Under the pieces are notes generated by a model. It saw nothing but the letters and a program-made list of their open reading frames with translations, did not search any database and was not told the DNA's origin. From contig JAACJP010000018.1 of assembly GCA_013368375.1 (NCBI GenBank), positions 124,001 to 188,000 on the forward strand: a DNA stretch of 64,000 bases, written 5' to 3'. The stretch comes from Tricholomella constricta (lineage: Eukaryota > Basidiomycota > Agaricomycetes > Agaricales > Lyophyllaceae). This document shows, one piece after another, positions 22,276 through 34,282 of the stretch. How positions within the stretch are numbered: the first letter of the stretch is position 1; each line of letters starts with the position of its first letter. Position numbers and translations under genes: made by a program.

Positions 22276-23487
22276 GATGAAGTCGACGACTTGGACGTGA
22301 CGTGAGGCAGAGGAGGAGCTCGGAGGGATACTTGCGCACACTGGGCACTTTAAGCATGGACGAGGTCGGAGGAATCAAAGAGATTTACTTAAAGTTATAC
22401 CTGTTTATACCTCCGGAACTGGGCTGCGTGATGTCCCCAAGAACTCCTTGGCATGACTGCGGCCTCACGGAAGGAGATGTGCGTGCATCCTTAAGCTTAT
22501 TAGCGCGTTCATCGGCGTTTGACCCTTTCTCGGATGCGCGCTGCGGTCCTGCGCAGTGCGGAGGATGAGGAGAAGGAGCCTGGAGGAGACACGAAGAGCC
22601 AAAACCCTTGATTTGATCGATGGAAGGTCGATGTCGGGTACTTAGATGAGATAAAGAGAATGTCGTTATAACAAGTTTCTGCGTTCCTTCAAACGCTCAT
22701 GCTAGTGGTGTGCAAGTGTATACTGTACCGACCAGACTCCGTAACGACCGCCGGTCCATTGGCGCTGAGAACGCATTACGCAGTTCCATGATTTGTGGGC
22801 ATTGTCAGAGAGGGTCGGGGATTTCGTAACCCTTCCTGTTGCCTTCCTGGACCTCGAGCCCACATTGAAAGAGGATATGTGAGTACAATGGATAGCTGTT
22901 CGGGTACCGGTGGAGTGTTGGTATGGGGCCATGTGCTCGAGGCAGGGATGGCATGTGGCCCCCCACTGGCAGATGCTAGAAAGTTTGAATTGAAAGGAAT
23001 AGCAAGCGTTGACGAGGAGGGTTAGATAGATGTCGCGCGAATATCGATAGGCGTTTGCGTATCGGCTTGCGGTGACGATTTCGAATCTCAGCCCCAACGC
23101 GTCAACGACTCAGGCGAAACCTTTTTCATTATGATTCTCTCTTTGTTTGTGGGTGTTGGAGACAGATGAGGGTTTTCGGAAACGGAGGAATGCTCGCTGA
23201 CTGCCGCTACTAGCACTACGTATAAAATACTAGGCGGAGACGCTTGCGCCAAAAGTCAGATCTCGTCAAACGCGTCCACCATTTTTTCCATCGGACTTGA
23301 GCTCGGCAGATCCTCACGGGAAAGTCATCCACCCAGCGGACAATCTGCACTGTGTGCACTCATGTTGACCTCAACGGGGCCTACAAAGTAGAACGAGGCA
23401 TGGTGAACCGCATTTATTCGTAAACATACGAGTGCATAATCATACGGCCTAACTCCCCATCATCCCTTATCTCCTCCCATCCAGCGC
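22276..23487. other. Intergenic, nothing recognised
   Basis: It holds the 5' flank of the four-TM gene and the 3' side of the S13 gene. The minus-strand frame at 22702-23097 shows no recognisable protein. A TTCGAATCTCAGCCCC stretch near 23080 resembles a tRNA T-arm but has no matching acceptor stem. Confidence 0.4.
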
Positions 23488-24127
23488 TTAGGCAACGAGG
23501 GTAGAGGCAGTCGCAGAGTCGTACTTGAAGGTAGGAGGGATCTGCTGCTTCGTTTTGTAGTAGCGTGCAAGACGGTGGATACGGGACTCGATGAGAATGA
23601 GGCGGAACTTGGAGTCACGGTCCTTCCTGTTGGTCTCGAGGTGCTTGCGCACGGCAACCGCCTTTTTGATGAGGTGCCAGAGGTCCTCAGGGATGGATGG
23701 GCCAAGTCCTATCCCCAAACAAAAAGGTATCCGGAGCACACAGAGACAAGAGATCGCGCAGAGAAGGGGAAGAAGATGAGAAAAAAGGAGAGGAGAGTGT
23801 ATGAGTAGGAGTCGGACGGGGAGATGGAAAGGAAAAAGTACCCTGAGACTTGAGGATACGGAGGATCTTGTTTCCGGTGACGAAGCGGACCTGGGGGATG
23901 CCGTGGGAGTCACGGAGGGTGACACCGATTTGCGAGGGGGTCAGGCCCTTGCGGGCGAGCTTGATGATATGCTCGACGACATCCTCGGGGGTAGTCTTGA
24001 GCCACGAAGGGGGGGCGCGGCGGTAAGGGAGAGCAGAGGACGCTGAACACGATAATCAGCGTAGATCAGCGGAATAGCGTAACTTGTACGCACAGATACC
24101 CTTTCCGGGAGCGTGCAGGCGACCCAT
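23488..24127 (-). CDS. rps13: 40S ribosomal protein S13 (uS15)
   Basis: There are three exons: 24127-24094, 24042-23842 and 23708-23488 (456 nt, 151 aa, exactly the usual eukaryotic length). The product starts [20 protein letters not shown] and runs through [43 protein letters not shown] and [18 protein letters not shown]. It ends TASTLVA. It is a core component of the small ribosomal subunit at the subunit interface. Intron 1 splits the Ser codon after GKGI. The gene is divergent from the S6 gene, which would allow coordinated expression. A broken duplicate of exons 1 and 2 lies at 34283-34626. Confidence 0.97.
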
Positions 24128-24387
24128 GGCTTAATGTGTTGGTGGTGATGTCTTGAAGAGCGCGGGACGTAACGAGGACGCACACTGAGTGATGATTTTC
24201 CGACCGGGGAGATGCCGAGAGGCTTTGATGGCGACTGTACAGTTTGTGAACTCTAATGTTGGCCTCACGTGAGTGGGTAATGCGTATCCGTGGCCAGTAA
24301 AAACCCATCGCAAGAGGTTGCCCAGGTCAGTCCCCATCGCACTACGAGCGCGCTGCCGCCCACGCTCACCACGTCCTCAACTACAGC
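24128..24387. promoter_or_regulatory. Shared divergent promoter of the S13 and S6 genes
   Basis: The 260 bases between the two start codons must carry both promoters. I see no clear TATA box, as is common for ribosomal protein genes. The S13-proximal part was copied along with the broken duplicate near 34290. Confidence 0.6.
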
Positions 24388-25293
24388 ATGAAGTTCAATA
24401 TTGCCAGTCAGTAACGCTGTCCTTGTTTTCCAATATCAAAACTCATGTCGTCTCATCGATAGACCCCGCCACGGGCGCTCAAAAACTCCTCGACCTGGAC
24501 GAGGAGAGGCGATTGTGCGTGCTCCCCAACAAATAAAAATTCCTGCCACGATTTTCCTAACGCACATACAGCCGCATCTTCTACGACAAAAAAATCGCCC
24601 AAGAGGTGCCCGGCGACTCGCTCGGCGACGAATGGAAGGGCTACATCTTCCGCATCACCGGCGGCAACGACAAGCAGGGTTTCCCCATGAAGCAGGGTGT
24701 GCTCCTGCCCCACCGTGTGCGCCTTCTCCTCTCGGACGGCCACTCCTGCTACCGCACCCGCCGCTCCGGCGAGCGCAAGCGCAAGTCCGTCCGCGGCTGC
24801 ATCGTCGGTCCCGACATCGCCGTCCTGTCCCTCGTCATCGTCAAGCAGGGCGAGGCTGATATCCCCGGACTCACCGACGAGGTCCTCCCCAAGAGGCTGG
24901 GCCCCAAGCGGGCAACCAAGATCAGGCGCTTCTTCAACCTCGGCAAGGAGGATGATGTGAGGAAGTACGTTGTGCGGAGGGAGGTCAAGAGCGCGAAGAA
25001 GGAGGATGCCAAACCTTACACCAAGGCGTGAGTTTCTTCACCCTTTTCCCTGCTTCATTCGCACACCCCCTGACAATACTGATACTGACCCTTCTGCCCA
25101 ATTCAGCCCCAAGATCCAGCGCCTCGTCACCCCCCTGCGCCTCCAGCGCCGCCGCCACCTCCGCTCCCTCAAGCGCCGCCGCCTCGAGCACCAAAAGGAG
25201 CAAAAATCCGAGTTCGACAGCCTCCTCGCCAAGCGCGTCGCAGAGAAGAAGGCCAAGGTCGCCGCTATCAAGGCCGCACACAAGGCCACATAA
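24388..25293 (+). CDS. rps6: 40S ribosomal protein S6 (eS6)
   Basis: There are four exons: 24388-24406, 24463-24514, 24572-25027 and 25107-25293 (714 nt, 237 aa). The product starts [16 protein letters not shown] and contains [46 protein letters not shown] and a long basic C-terminal helix ([16 protein letters not shown]). It ends in KAAHKAT. S6 is part of the 40S subunit and, in many eukaryotes, a target of S6 kinases through C-terminal serines. The visible tail lacks the usual RRxSS cluster, as in several fungi. The exon 2 to 3 junction gives RRF where many homologues have RRL or RRI. Confidence 0.96.
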
Positions 25294-25983
25294 GTGCCTT
25301 TTTCTCGTATTGCGGTCGCTGCTCTGGAGGCGGTGGGCGGGGCACCTGGTGTCGTCGTGTGTCGTGTGCGCTGCGCGAGGCCCCCTTGCTTGCTTACTAT
25401 CTACCTACCTACCTACCTACCCCCGCCCCCGTTGCACTGCCTATCGTATACATGCCCTGTTTCTCTGTCTCTGCTCTCTCGTCAACCCCCCCGTACCTGC
25501 GATATGCTATGCCATGCCATGAACATGATCCAAAGCGTCACACAACGGATGATGATGGTGCATTTGTTCTGTGAAGCTTGTGAAAATTGAAGCTTGAAGA
25601 GTTGGGCTGTATTTTTAAGTGCAGTGGATGTGATGAAGACGTCGATATCCATCCATTCATTCTCTCATCTAAACATTATTATAATCAAAAATCGAGCAAC
25701 TTCAAGTCGTCTTCCATAAAACGATGTCGTCGGCCGCCAGCTCGCGGAGATCAAACATCTGAGCGCTTTCGACTTTGCACGAAAATGCGAGAAGTGGTCG
25801 TCGTCTGTTCTCGTTCGCATAATTTTGCACGTCATAATCCTTATTAAAACACGCAACATAATGAATTCGCAACCACCGGTACCTCGACCAAATAAAATTT
25901 AAATCGCGCCTCACGCAGAGATTCTAGCATCTGAATTTGCTTGCACTTTTCCATAACAAGTCTTCCTGTACCGCAGATCCCTA
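25294..25983. other. 3' flanks of the S6 gene and the secreted-protein gene
   Basis: It contains a short (CTAC)n microsatellite around 25399-25420. Otherwise it is AT-rich untranslated or intergenic sequence with no gene. Confidence 0.45.
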
Positions 25984-26798
25984 TTACACGCGCTCAAGGT
26001 ACACATCCTCGCAGTCATCCAAGGCATAATGTGGATGATCCATCTTCGGGGCCCACACAACGTCCACACGTCCGCTCGCCGTGTTGTTCGGGCACAGTGC
26101 CCATCGATCGGCGTCGCCGTTCCCCGCGAGAACCGCATGCGCAGGCCCAGAAAGGTCGGCCAGATTATCCTACGGCGGACACACACCGCAAATCGGAATA
26201 TCAGAATGGATTCGTAGTATGCATGAGGAAGGACTAAGAGCTGATTAACTAACCATGAAACAATATACGGCAAGCGGAGGGGGCGGGAACTGGATGGAGA
26301 TGAAGCTCGGGGACTCCCCTTCCATGAGAGAGTATGAGACTGTCTGTAAGTATGGGTTGGAGGGCGATTTAGGGATGAAGCCGCCGTTCTCGAGGGTGTT
26401 GTATGTCCAGGTGGTGGTACAGGATGGGCAGGTCTGTTTTTATTATTAACGATGATCATGTCAGTGTCACGGTGGGGAGGACGAACGGAGAGAATCGAGT
26501 ATCCAACTTTCGGGACCGTGTTGACGGTGATGACTTTGACGGGAACTGAGAATGATGGGTCGTTCTTGAACCTCGCGACAAGGTTAAAAGAAGGCGCAGA
26601 GGTGTCGACACATGTTTGGCGGCCTTGGAGGAGGATCAGAGCAAAGGTTTCCTAAATCGTGAGTGGTGGAGGTATGGATCAGCTCAGATGACGCGTACGA
26701 TAACGTATTCAGAGGGGTGAGGTTACCTGCATTACGAGCGACAAGCATACGAAAATGACGAAGGTGAAGGCATGGAAGGAATTGCTCAAAGCGGGCAT
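25984..26798 (-). CDS. Small secreted protein of unknown function
   Basis: There are four exons, all phase 0: 26798-26727, 26651-26487, 26433-26254 and 26169-25984 (603 nt, 200 aa). The N-terminus MPALSNSFHAFTFVIFVCLSLVM is a signal peptide or membrane anchor. The mature part has Cys residues in QTCVDTSAPSF and STCPSCTTTWTYNTLENGG. It continues with ESPSFISIQFPPPPLAVYC, WALCPNNTASGRVDVVWAP and DDCEDVYLERV. One N-glycosylation site (NNTA) is visible. The pattern fits a family of agaricomycete secreted proteins without known role. I cannot name a domain. The consistent phase-0 introns and the even cysteine spacing support that it is real. Confidence 0.68.
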
Positions 26799-28704
26799 CG
26801 CTAACTGCCTTGGAATCGGGTGGAGGGTGAGGCCTTGAGGCCTTTATACCGTTACGGTCAAGACCCAGAGTAGGTCGACGGCATGCGCAATGTTCCGCTC
26901 ACGTCGAACAAGTGACATCCAGATCTGATGCGGGTGTAAGACGTTGTTAGCCGTTAAAGGGTCTAGAGAAAGACCTCAAGCGCGATAGCTCACCTATCTG
27001 AATCCAAGGTTCGATCAGTGAGACGAACGTTAACATTAATACCCCGTCTCTCAGTCAAAGGCAACGATCCCGACCCCCCATTTTCTGTCTTCTGCACCAG
27101 TATCTTCTCCTGTGAGACATGGATTTCCAGGGGCTCATACATGCAATGTTAGGCACAATTTGAGCCTTCAACGTTGTTGATCCATGATGATTCGGAAAAT
27201 GTAGGGGGCCTGACATGAACTTCTCGTCGATGTCGCACGGCGATACACGGCATGGACGGCAGGAGGCACTGCAAGGCCGTGGATGATGCCAAAATGCGGA
27301 TGTTCAGGACTTGGCTTATAGTGCTCTGTCTGATTCATGACAGTCAATCAACACAGATTAGATAGTTTCGCTCGGGTCGGGAAATCTTACCTCCAGTAAG
27401 TAAGGATGGAATTCTTGTATCAAGTTGATACCAAGTTCGAGTCGAAATTAAGGGCCAAGCTCCTCCCAAAGGAGGAACCCATCGTTGTGGTGGACATCGT
27501 GCGGGAATGAACCCTGAGCTTGTGTGTAGAGAGAAACTGCCTCTGAGCCTCGTTTAAGCGGCCTATGAAGTAGACCACGCTAGTAATGAGCGTTGAACGC
27601 AAGCTGGAGGAAACCGCGATTGCCGCTGAGTTGTAAGCAGTCTCGGGCCGGTTCCCGCCTGGACCATCAGCGCCATCAAACGAGCCTTTTCACTCCATTG
27701 ACATTCCTGCTGGCAGGGCAGCGCACGACGTAGAGCAATGCCGTCCCATCCAGTTTCCCCATCCAACTCATCCTATTATTCATTTAAAGTGCAGACCTCT
27801 GGCCCACTCCTCCTCGAGTCCTTTTCATCCAGCGAATCTTTTGAGCAGTGAGTGTCTATTTTTTCGCTACCTCCTACTTACATGCTTATTCGGCGACCCA
27901 GACTCGACTAGTAGCATAATGTACTCAAATCCCGGTCACATTGAGAACTTGGAGACAATGGCATAGGCCGGGTACTCAGGTACGTTTGTTTATACTGCCT
28001 CTCAAGCTTTTCTCTCTTGTTAGGTGATTGGCTGATAAGCACAAGAGCTTGTAACGGATATGATATCATTCACCAGTGCGCCTCAGCCAATGTCAGCCCT
28101 CTAGCAAAATTTCTTCAATTCACAGATGCGTCCAATTCGAGGAGGGCTACAAGCTTTATCGACCAATCTCATTCCCTTCCCCTCATCGACACCCTCCCAG
28201 ATCGGAAGGACCCAAGTTGAGAGGCGCCCTTGCGCACCAGCTCCGAGATGCAGCACCTCGCGCACGCTCTCTGGTCATCACTTGCGTATCACATTGAATT
28301 CACACGGAATTGGCAAGCTCTGCACTGAACTCCGTCAAAACGAGACAGCGACATCATTGATGCTTTGAGCTTCACAATACTCTCTTTTTCTCCGCTAGCC
28401 TGTGCTCTAATTCCCTATCACCTTTCGTTTGCGTCTCGCGATTTGTTCAAGAGCCTTGAGTCGTTTGGGAATACGATCAGCCCATCCACCAGGACGGACC
28501 TCCGCTCTCTCGATGGGCATTTTTGCTACATACGAAAATTATCGTCGCAGACGGCCCCGGAATACGACTTCGCCCTTTCTGTGAACGCAAGTGCACATCT
28601 CTTCATGGCTGCATGCCTGGCACCGCCGTCTTGCTGGTCACAAGTGATGATGAAGTTAATGAATGTTCCGTCTAGGCTGGTCTAGGCTGGGATAATTGAT
28701 GAAT
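26799..28704. other. Gene-poor stretch with a possible decayed gene
   Basis: Bases 26799-27737 hold nothing recognisable. From 27738 to 28685 there are coding-like pieces, described separately. Confidence 0.35.
27738..28685 (+). pseudogene. Possible decayed hypothetical gene
   Basis: An ATG at about 27738 opens a Ser-rich exon (MPSHPVSPSNSSYY) ending at a GTGAGT donor near 27849. Further coding-like pieces follow in changing frames: SNPGHIENLETMA, then FEEGYKLYRPISFPSP, then LWSSLAYHIEFTRNW, then DALSFTILSFSPLACALIP. The frame changes without splice signals between the last pieces, so it may be broken. I do not recognise the family. Confidence 0.22.
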
Positions 28705-29115
28705 CTAATTCAAGAACCACTCAGGTAGGGAGGGTTTTGTCTCTCTGGAGTATTGGAGTATCGCCTGAAGATCTTCTTCGTTGCTCGAGTCAAGTCTCTC
28801 CTCATCTTGATGTTTGCGAATGCCTCGGAGCCATGCAAGGAGAAACCAAGGCATCAAAGGATCAACCGTCAGGCGAACATCTTCCTCGAGTAGTGTGTCA
28901 ATAACCTTCTGGGAGGAGTACCATGTACATGCATGGTCTACTCCGTTGAGTTTGTTGCGCAGCGGTGTTTCTACATGTGGGTCATTTCAAAGCGACATAC
29001 CTACGTTTGCAAGTAAACCGCAAGTGTACGTCTCGGGCTCGAAGTCTTTGCCAAAACGCCAGTGATTGTCGAAGTTGCACTCATGGTGCCACATACCTTC
29101 GCGACGGAAACCAAC
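28705..29115 (-). pseudogene. Degenerate fragment of the kinase-like gene
   Basis: The minus strand matches the 3' half of the intact gene at 35067-36150. Shared pieces are WRFGKDFEPET, QKVIDTLLEED, TVDPLMPWFLLAWLRGI, KHQDEE, DLQAILQYSRETKPSLPEWFLN. Part of the middle exon is deleted and there is no kinase-fold N-terminus. It lies directly beyond the 3' flank of NACHT copy 2. Confidence 0.7.
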
Positions 29116-29262
29116 ATTGCTTCTAAAGGCTCCTGTATTTCAATCCGAGCCACCTACTCAGTATGCAGCAATTGTTATGGCACTTGTCAATAACTGGGAC
29201 GTGAACTTGGACCTTTATTTGCACAGGAATGAACGGACAGCGCATGGCTAGACCACGAACTG

Positions 29263-29287
29263 TCGGCGCGTTTCTAGTTCGAGACAC
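29263..29287 (+). repeat. 25-bp flanking motif, copy 2 (3' side)
   Basis: It begins TCGGCGCG and ends TTCGAGACAC. It corresponds to 20939-20963 in copy 1. Confidence 0.45.
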
Positions 29288-29460
29288 GTCACCGCGACTT
29301 CAACCGACAACGACTCTCATCCACGGCTCATTCTCGCAGCATAACCTTCGTAGCGGATCCTTTAGTGCATGGAACAATCAATGCACATGGCGCTACGCGA
29401 AACACTTCCTAAATTATGGATTATCGTATTCTGTATGCTCGCTCGATCATATACCTGGAC

Positions 29461-32400
29461 TCAAGGGGAAGTCAGCATCTCGTCGATCTCTTCCTTTATG
29501 CCTTGGGTGCCCAAATTATTCCTGTTCAGACTCGTATGCGCTTGCGTCCTTCGGTGTACCCAGGTCAGATCAAACACGATGATATCAAGAAAAAATTATT
29601 CCTGTATCATTCAGACTCGTGCTCGCGGGGGTTATTTCCGCTTCGTCGTATTCGCCAAGGATTTCCGCCAAGAATTGTACCGCCTCATAAGAGTCGTCGT
29701 TTTGGAAGTTGTAAAGGAGGTGTTCCACTTATAAAGGCTCTTAAAGAGGTTTCTTCCATCCGGAAGATCTTTAAGGCCTTGTAGAAATTCCCGTGCTTTA
29801 TGTTCGAGGCGTGTACGAGAATCTTTGTGGTATCTCTCCCACCGCTCCACAAGATCTTGAGGCGTATTTGTGGGTTTCTGTGAAGAATTCAACTAAGTTT
29901 GACAAGCATTGTAAGCAGCACGATTACCTTCAACCACGATATGACTACGAACGCATTCCTCACGTCATTCCTCATGGAAAACAGGGGAACCATTCTCAAG
30001 TCCATCAGCGATTGTTCATCCACTAAGATACTAGGGGATTTATCTTTGCCGGCGAATGGGACCAATTGGGCGTATGTACGTGTATGTTGATCAGGAGGCC
30101 AACTGCTTGGAAAACTCTGAACCTGACGATACAGATCGTCAGTTTCGTTGGAAGGGGATTGAATGCCGGCTGATATATACCTGACATGCCTCCAAGCAAG
30201 CAATTCCACACAGAAAAATATTCCTCATCAGAAAAGAACCGGCGATCGATTTCTCGAAGGTGCTCCAGCAACCGTTCAACCAGGTTTTGCACGCTCCAGA
30301 TGCTTCGCCCAGTTAAGCCTGGCATAATTTTGTGCCCTCGTTTCCCTGTAGAAATGCTTCAACAACCAACGGAGCCCCAAATAAACAGGGGATTATCCAT
30401 TAGGTTCTGATGCGCTGGCGCACGGGCGAGGAGTTGGTCCACATCTTCAGTCAGGAAAGTCATGCACTGATGAGCAAGGTGGGTGCGACTGGTCTCAAAA
30501 TCGAAGAGCTCGGATGGCGCATCTTTGCTTGAAAGATAAACTTTGAGATCCAACAGGGATCCTCGATGCAATAAGTTGGCAATAAGTAGGACAAGATTTC
30601 ATAAATCTCCAGCATACGATATGGGAGGGGGTGCTCGAGACGAAGGAATTGGTGAATCCATTGGGCATCATCGTGAAGTGTGGCGATTGTGGTAAATGCA
30701 TAGACAATTAATTCATCTTGTGGATAGAGCGGCGCGAGTAAGCGTTTGAAAGCCGTCTTGCGCACTGTGTCCAAGTACTGCTTGAGACGAGAATCAATCT
30801 AAATAATGAATGGGGTCAGAAAACTTCGTACATATTGCGTTTGTACTAGACTCTTACTTCCTTTGTCCTTGTAAACAATACTTCAAGACTCTGTGCACAA
30901 ATTTGCTTCAACGCATCATATGCCTCATCACGCCAAGCGGGGTGCTGGCCTTCAGGTGGAAGCGGGACCCAGCGCTGAGGATCTATAGCTGTGATTTCTT
31001 GAACGAGGGTGTCACGGTCCGCTTCACCTGCCTGGAAGAAACAATGAAACAAATTCCGAAAAGCGAAGCGCGCGGCCAAGAACAACGAGGATCGGGGCTT
31101 AACAGCCTCTTTCTCAATTAACGAAGATTGGGGCGTGACAGCTGCCGCCTCGCATAATGAAGGCTGGGGCTTGGCTGCTAAGGGTGAACCCTCAGACGTC
31201 CACGCGCACCGTCCCATACAATCAAGCATTGCACGCGTGATTTGTGCCCAGATTGACTGCGGATCAATATAAAATATTCCTGCACGAGCAGGGTCGGAGA
31301 TGAAGTCGGAAAACGAAGCGGGAACAGGTTTTAAGATGTCCTCATCAAAGACATCAGCAACGAGCACCGCGTTGAGCCGACGTACTACCACCGAAACCTG
31401 ACCAGGGTCAAGGCAGAAGAGTCCTGCGATCGCACCTCGAGGAACATTGGTAACGATGGCTGCTAAAATTATTTTAAGCAGTCTAGTGTTACGCTGAGCG
31501 GAAAGGATTTGTCGATATAAGTTATCGAGCTCGCCGAAGGGGCCAGAGCTTTCGGTTTCGGACGATCGCGTCAAGATAATGCAGAGTTGGTCAACCGGAT
31601 TGAGGTCCTCTTGGTCCATAAATTTGATAAGTGTTGACGCATAAATGAAGTATCCATCCGTTTGCTCCACTAAGCGGTCAACGATGGGTGTGGACGGCCA
31701 TGGCTTGGGAACATTAACCATCCATGGTCTGTGCATTGGTGACGTGTAGATCCTTTCGAATTCGCTGCCGAGGTACTTGCGAACGTCGTCCCAAGCCTTG
31801 TGAGCACCGTAGAGGGAGATCCTTTTAGCGCTAAATTGGGCGAGAGGGGCTTCGTTGAAAGCTTCCAATATATTGTACTCTGGACGGCTCACAACAAGGA
31901 ATCGGATAGGGAGATCGGAGTGGCAGACAAGGTCTTGAATATGATCTAGAATTCGGTTTTGAGAAGTGGTTCCAGTGCACTCGTCCAAACCGTCAATGAT
32001 TATAATGTAAGGGGGAGATTTGGGCTGCGTCCTGGAGGATGACATATCTGACCGAAGTGGTTCAATGATGAGCTTGTTGAGCTGAGAGGTGATATATTTG
32101 TGGAGGATGGAGAGATCGCCAGTCAGGATCCGTAAGAGGATAGGCTTGAACTGCGGGATGGAAATGGCAAGCTGATATGCGATGGTGATGAATAGATGGT
32201 CAATAGAGTCACGGCGTGGCCGCCCTCGAGAAAAGAAAAAGCTCGCGGCGAGGAGGCCGCGTTCAGCGCAAGCCTCCGCTACAGTTTGTGCGATCGCAGA
32301 TTTACCCGCGCCTGCAGGACCATGTAGCCAGAGAACTCGATCGCGATCATCCCGTTTGTACAATGACCCGTGGTCGTTTGAAAGCTCGTCTGTTTCACGT

Positions 32401-32867
32401 CCTCGTCATTGAAAACCTGCCTTGCTTGGTCGCCCGATTCACCCCTACCATCATCGCCGGTTCCGACCCTATGCTCGTCGCCGCCTGATTCAGCCCCACG
32501 CTCATTGCCTGATTCGTTTCCCTGCACCTCATCCTGGTCAGCTTTGATTGAAGGTTTTACTTTGTCGATCCAAGTCATTATTTCTTTTAGGATCTCCGTG
32601 CGTGTCCCAGGATGGCATTTAGCAGGCGGAAATCGATCCGCCGAATCGAAAGCGGCACCAGGTGATGTTAGATTGAAAAGAGGAAGCAAACCTATACGAT
32701 GTAAGCGATATGCGACTATGGAGAGGGATGCGAGCAGCGTACCTGGCTCAGCCTTGCTGATTGATACACTCCCAACGTTGTTGAAAGAGTCTGTGATAGA
32801 GTCTCCGTGAATCTCTGTAAATTTGCTGTTGTCAATCTTGATATTGCGCGAGTTTGTGAATGCCATC
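29461..32867 (-). pseudogene. NACHT-domain NTPase, copy 2, frameshifted
   Basis: The start is at the ATG at 32867 (MAFTNSRNIKIDNSKF). The N-terminal frame breaks near 32390 before the NACHT domain. The NACHT frame (32363-30846) keeps Walker A GPAGAGKS, Walker B IIIDGLDE and VVSRPEYN. A second break near 30560 follows EIYEILSYL, where the frame of YLSSKDAPSELF must be entered. Further disruptions occur near 30300-30050. Splice sites equal those of copy 1 (for example after KEV/TKE at about 30855). It is probably a pseudogene, although the NACHT core could still be translated from internal starts. Confidence 0.75.
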
Positions 32868-33038
32868 GAAGAGAAGGGAGGGATAGACGACAGCAAGCAC
32901 AACGCAGTAGACACTCGCTGCCTCGTTGGTTGGGTTGAAGGTCCGCGTGGCACGGGCACGTGTAGAATATTCCCTGTCACTGTAAGTGCTCGAGGATGAT
33001 CTGTAGCGAGGATCTGACGGAAAAAAAGGGCTCGTCAG

Positions 33039-33061
33039 GCGTCTCGAATCAGCGCCCCCGA
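33039..33061 (-). repeat. Flanking motif, copy 2 (5' side), shortened
   Basis: On the minus strand it reads TCGGGGGCGCTGATTCGAGA and then CGC. It is the counterpart of 10434-10458 with a small deletion. Confidence 0.4.
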
Positions 33062-33593
33062 CGCTCAGCGCTCAGATCTCAGATCTCAGCGCTCAGACCT
33101 CAACTTTTGTGCTCTGTGTACCCCATCTCAGAGACATTGCACCCTTTAATTGTTCTCTGGAAGTCCTGTCCCACCAGAAAGCTCCATCCATCGCACTTGA
33201 CCTTATGCAGTGAATTGAAGTATTTCCATCATCGCAAAAAATTGTAAAATGAAGGGAGGTTATAATGCCCCCAGTGGCGGTCGATGACTATTGGGACTGC
33301 TTCAATCTTGTAACGTGAGAATGGATGTCGGCCGTACGCGAAGACGGACCTAGTATACAGGCGTGACTCGTTCATCTGTTTCTCCTGCTATTGGCGCCCC
33401 ATCATCGTTCTTTCGCATATTTATACCCTTTCTCTCACAGATAGAACGTTGGACCGTCTTTGGCTGGTTTTCCGACACGCGCACTAGGGCCACGTGGACC
33501 TTCAGTTAACGATTCAGAGTCAGCGAGCGCCTATTCTTCATCACCTGCGATTGTGCTTGGTCTCGTTTATACCGCGCCCTTCGATGGCATTTG

Positions 33594-33760
33594 CGCACTC
33601 GCACAATACCAAGATTTACAACGGCACCTTCGCAGAGGTCCACGGAGACTTCTACGACAATGTTGGGGTGTGGCGATCAACAAGCCTGACAGGTATGTAG
33701 TCCTTTTACATAGTAGGCGCATATCGCTGACACAGTAGTACAGGTTTGTTTCCTCTCTTC
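33594..33760 (+). pseudogene. 5' stub of a third NACHT gene, head-to-head with copy 2
   Basis: The ATG at 33594 opens MAFAHSHNTKIYNGTF, matching the NACHT N-terminus. A base missing after DNVG shifts the frame. The intron 1 donor (GTATGT) and acceptor (TACAG) are recognisable, followed by LFPLF. Homology ends there; the following Ser/Pro-rich frame is unrelated. The start is 726 bases from the copy 2 start on the opposite strand. Confidence 0.65.
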
Positions 33761-34282
33761 GTTGGACTTCATACATCCATCACTGTTACCCCCGGATCAC
33801 GCTCGTGTACCGTCTCGTCAATCCACCTCGTTTCGCCAAACCAACTCGCACCTGTCCTTCGGTTCTCATCATGCCTCCCAAGAACATACGATTTCTGCCC
33901 TAGAAAATCCCCAGTCCGTCGCATGCGCATTCTAATCTTCCCGATTCTCAGATTCCGCATACCTTCGCTCACAATACTCGTTCTCTCAGCCCTCGCACCG
34001 TTTCCATTCAACCCACGTACCACCTTCCCTCAGCCTCGAATCCCACTTCTTTCCCCAATATACCACATATATCCCAAAATAACGCCCATGAATTCCTCAG
34101 CTTTTCACAGTACCTCCTTTCATGAACCCTCCTCAACTTGAGGTGGCCCCCTCCCTTTTATTACTTTCCTACTGTACCTACTGCTCCCATCCCTCCTGGT
34201 TATTCCCCCAGAATGCTCTCGCTCCTTCTTCTGCCCCCCTCCCCCTGCCTTCGATGATCATCAATACTGTTTACATCCCTTT
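33761..34282. other. Unassigned sequence between the NACHT stub and the S13 fragment
   Basis: It contains an open frame (33746-34141) rich in Pro, Ser and Arg with no recognisable domain. C/T-rich composition on the plus strand. Confidence 0.35.

Larger units (their letters stand above)
29330..33455 (-). repeat. Right arm of the inverted duplication (NACHT unit, copy 2)
   Basis: It is the reverse-complement match to 10050-14713, with the adjoining 3' flank (29163-29330) matching 20926-21065. It lacks the three extra Walker A repeats and the transposon insertion present in copy 1. Confidence 0.75.

Noticed and set aside
23060..23110. tRNA-like 3' half (TTCGAATCTCAGCCCC)
   Set aside because: No complementary acceptor stem, D-arm or anticodon arm upstream at tRNA spacing.
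24985..25281. Leu/Ala-rich ORF antisense to the S6 gene
   Set aside because: Antisense frame of a GC-rich ribosomal protein exon, no independent support.
25395..25425. (CTAC)n tract as a regulatory site
   Set aside because: A simple short microsatellite in the S6 3' region.
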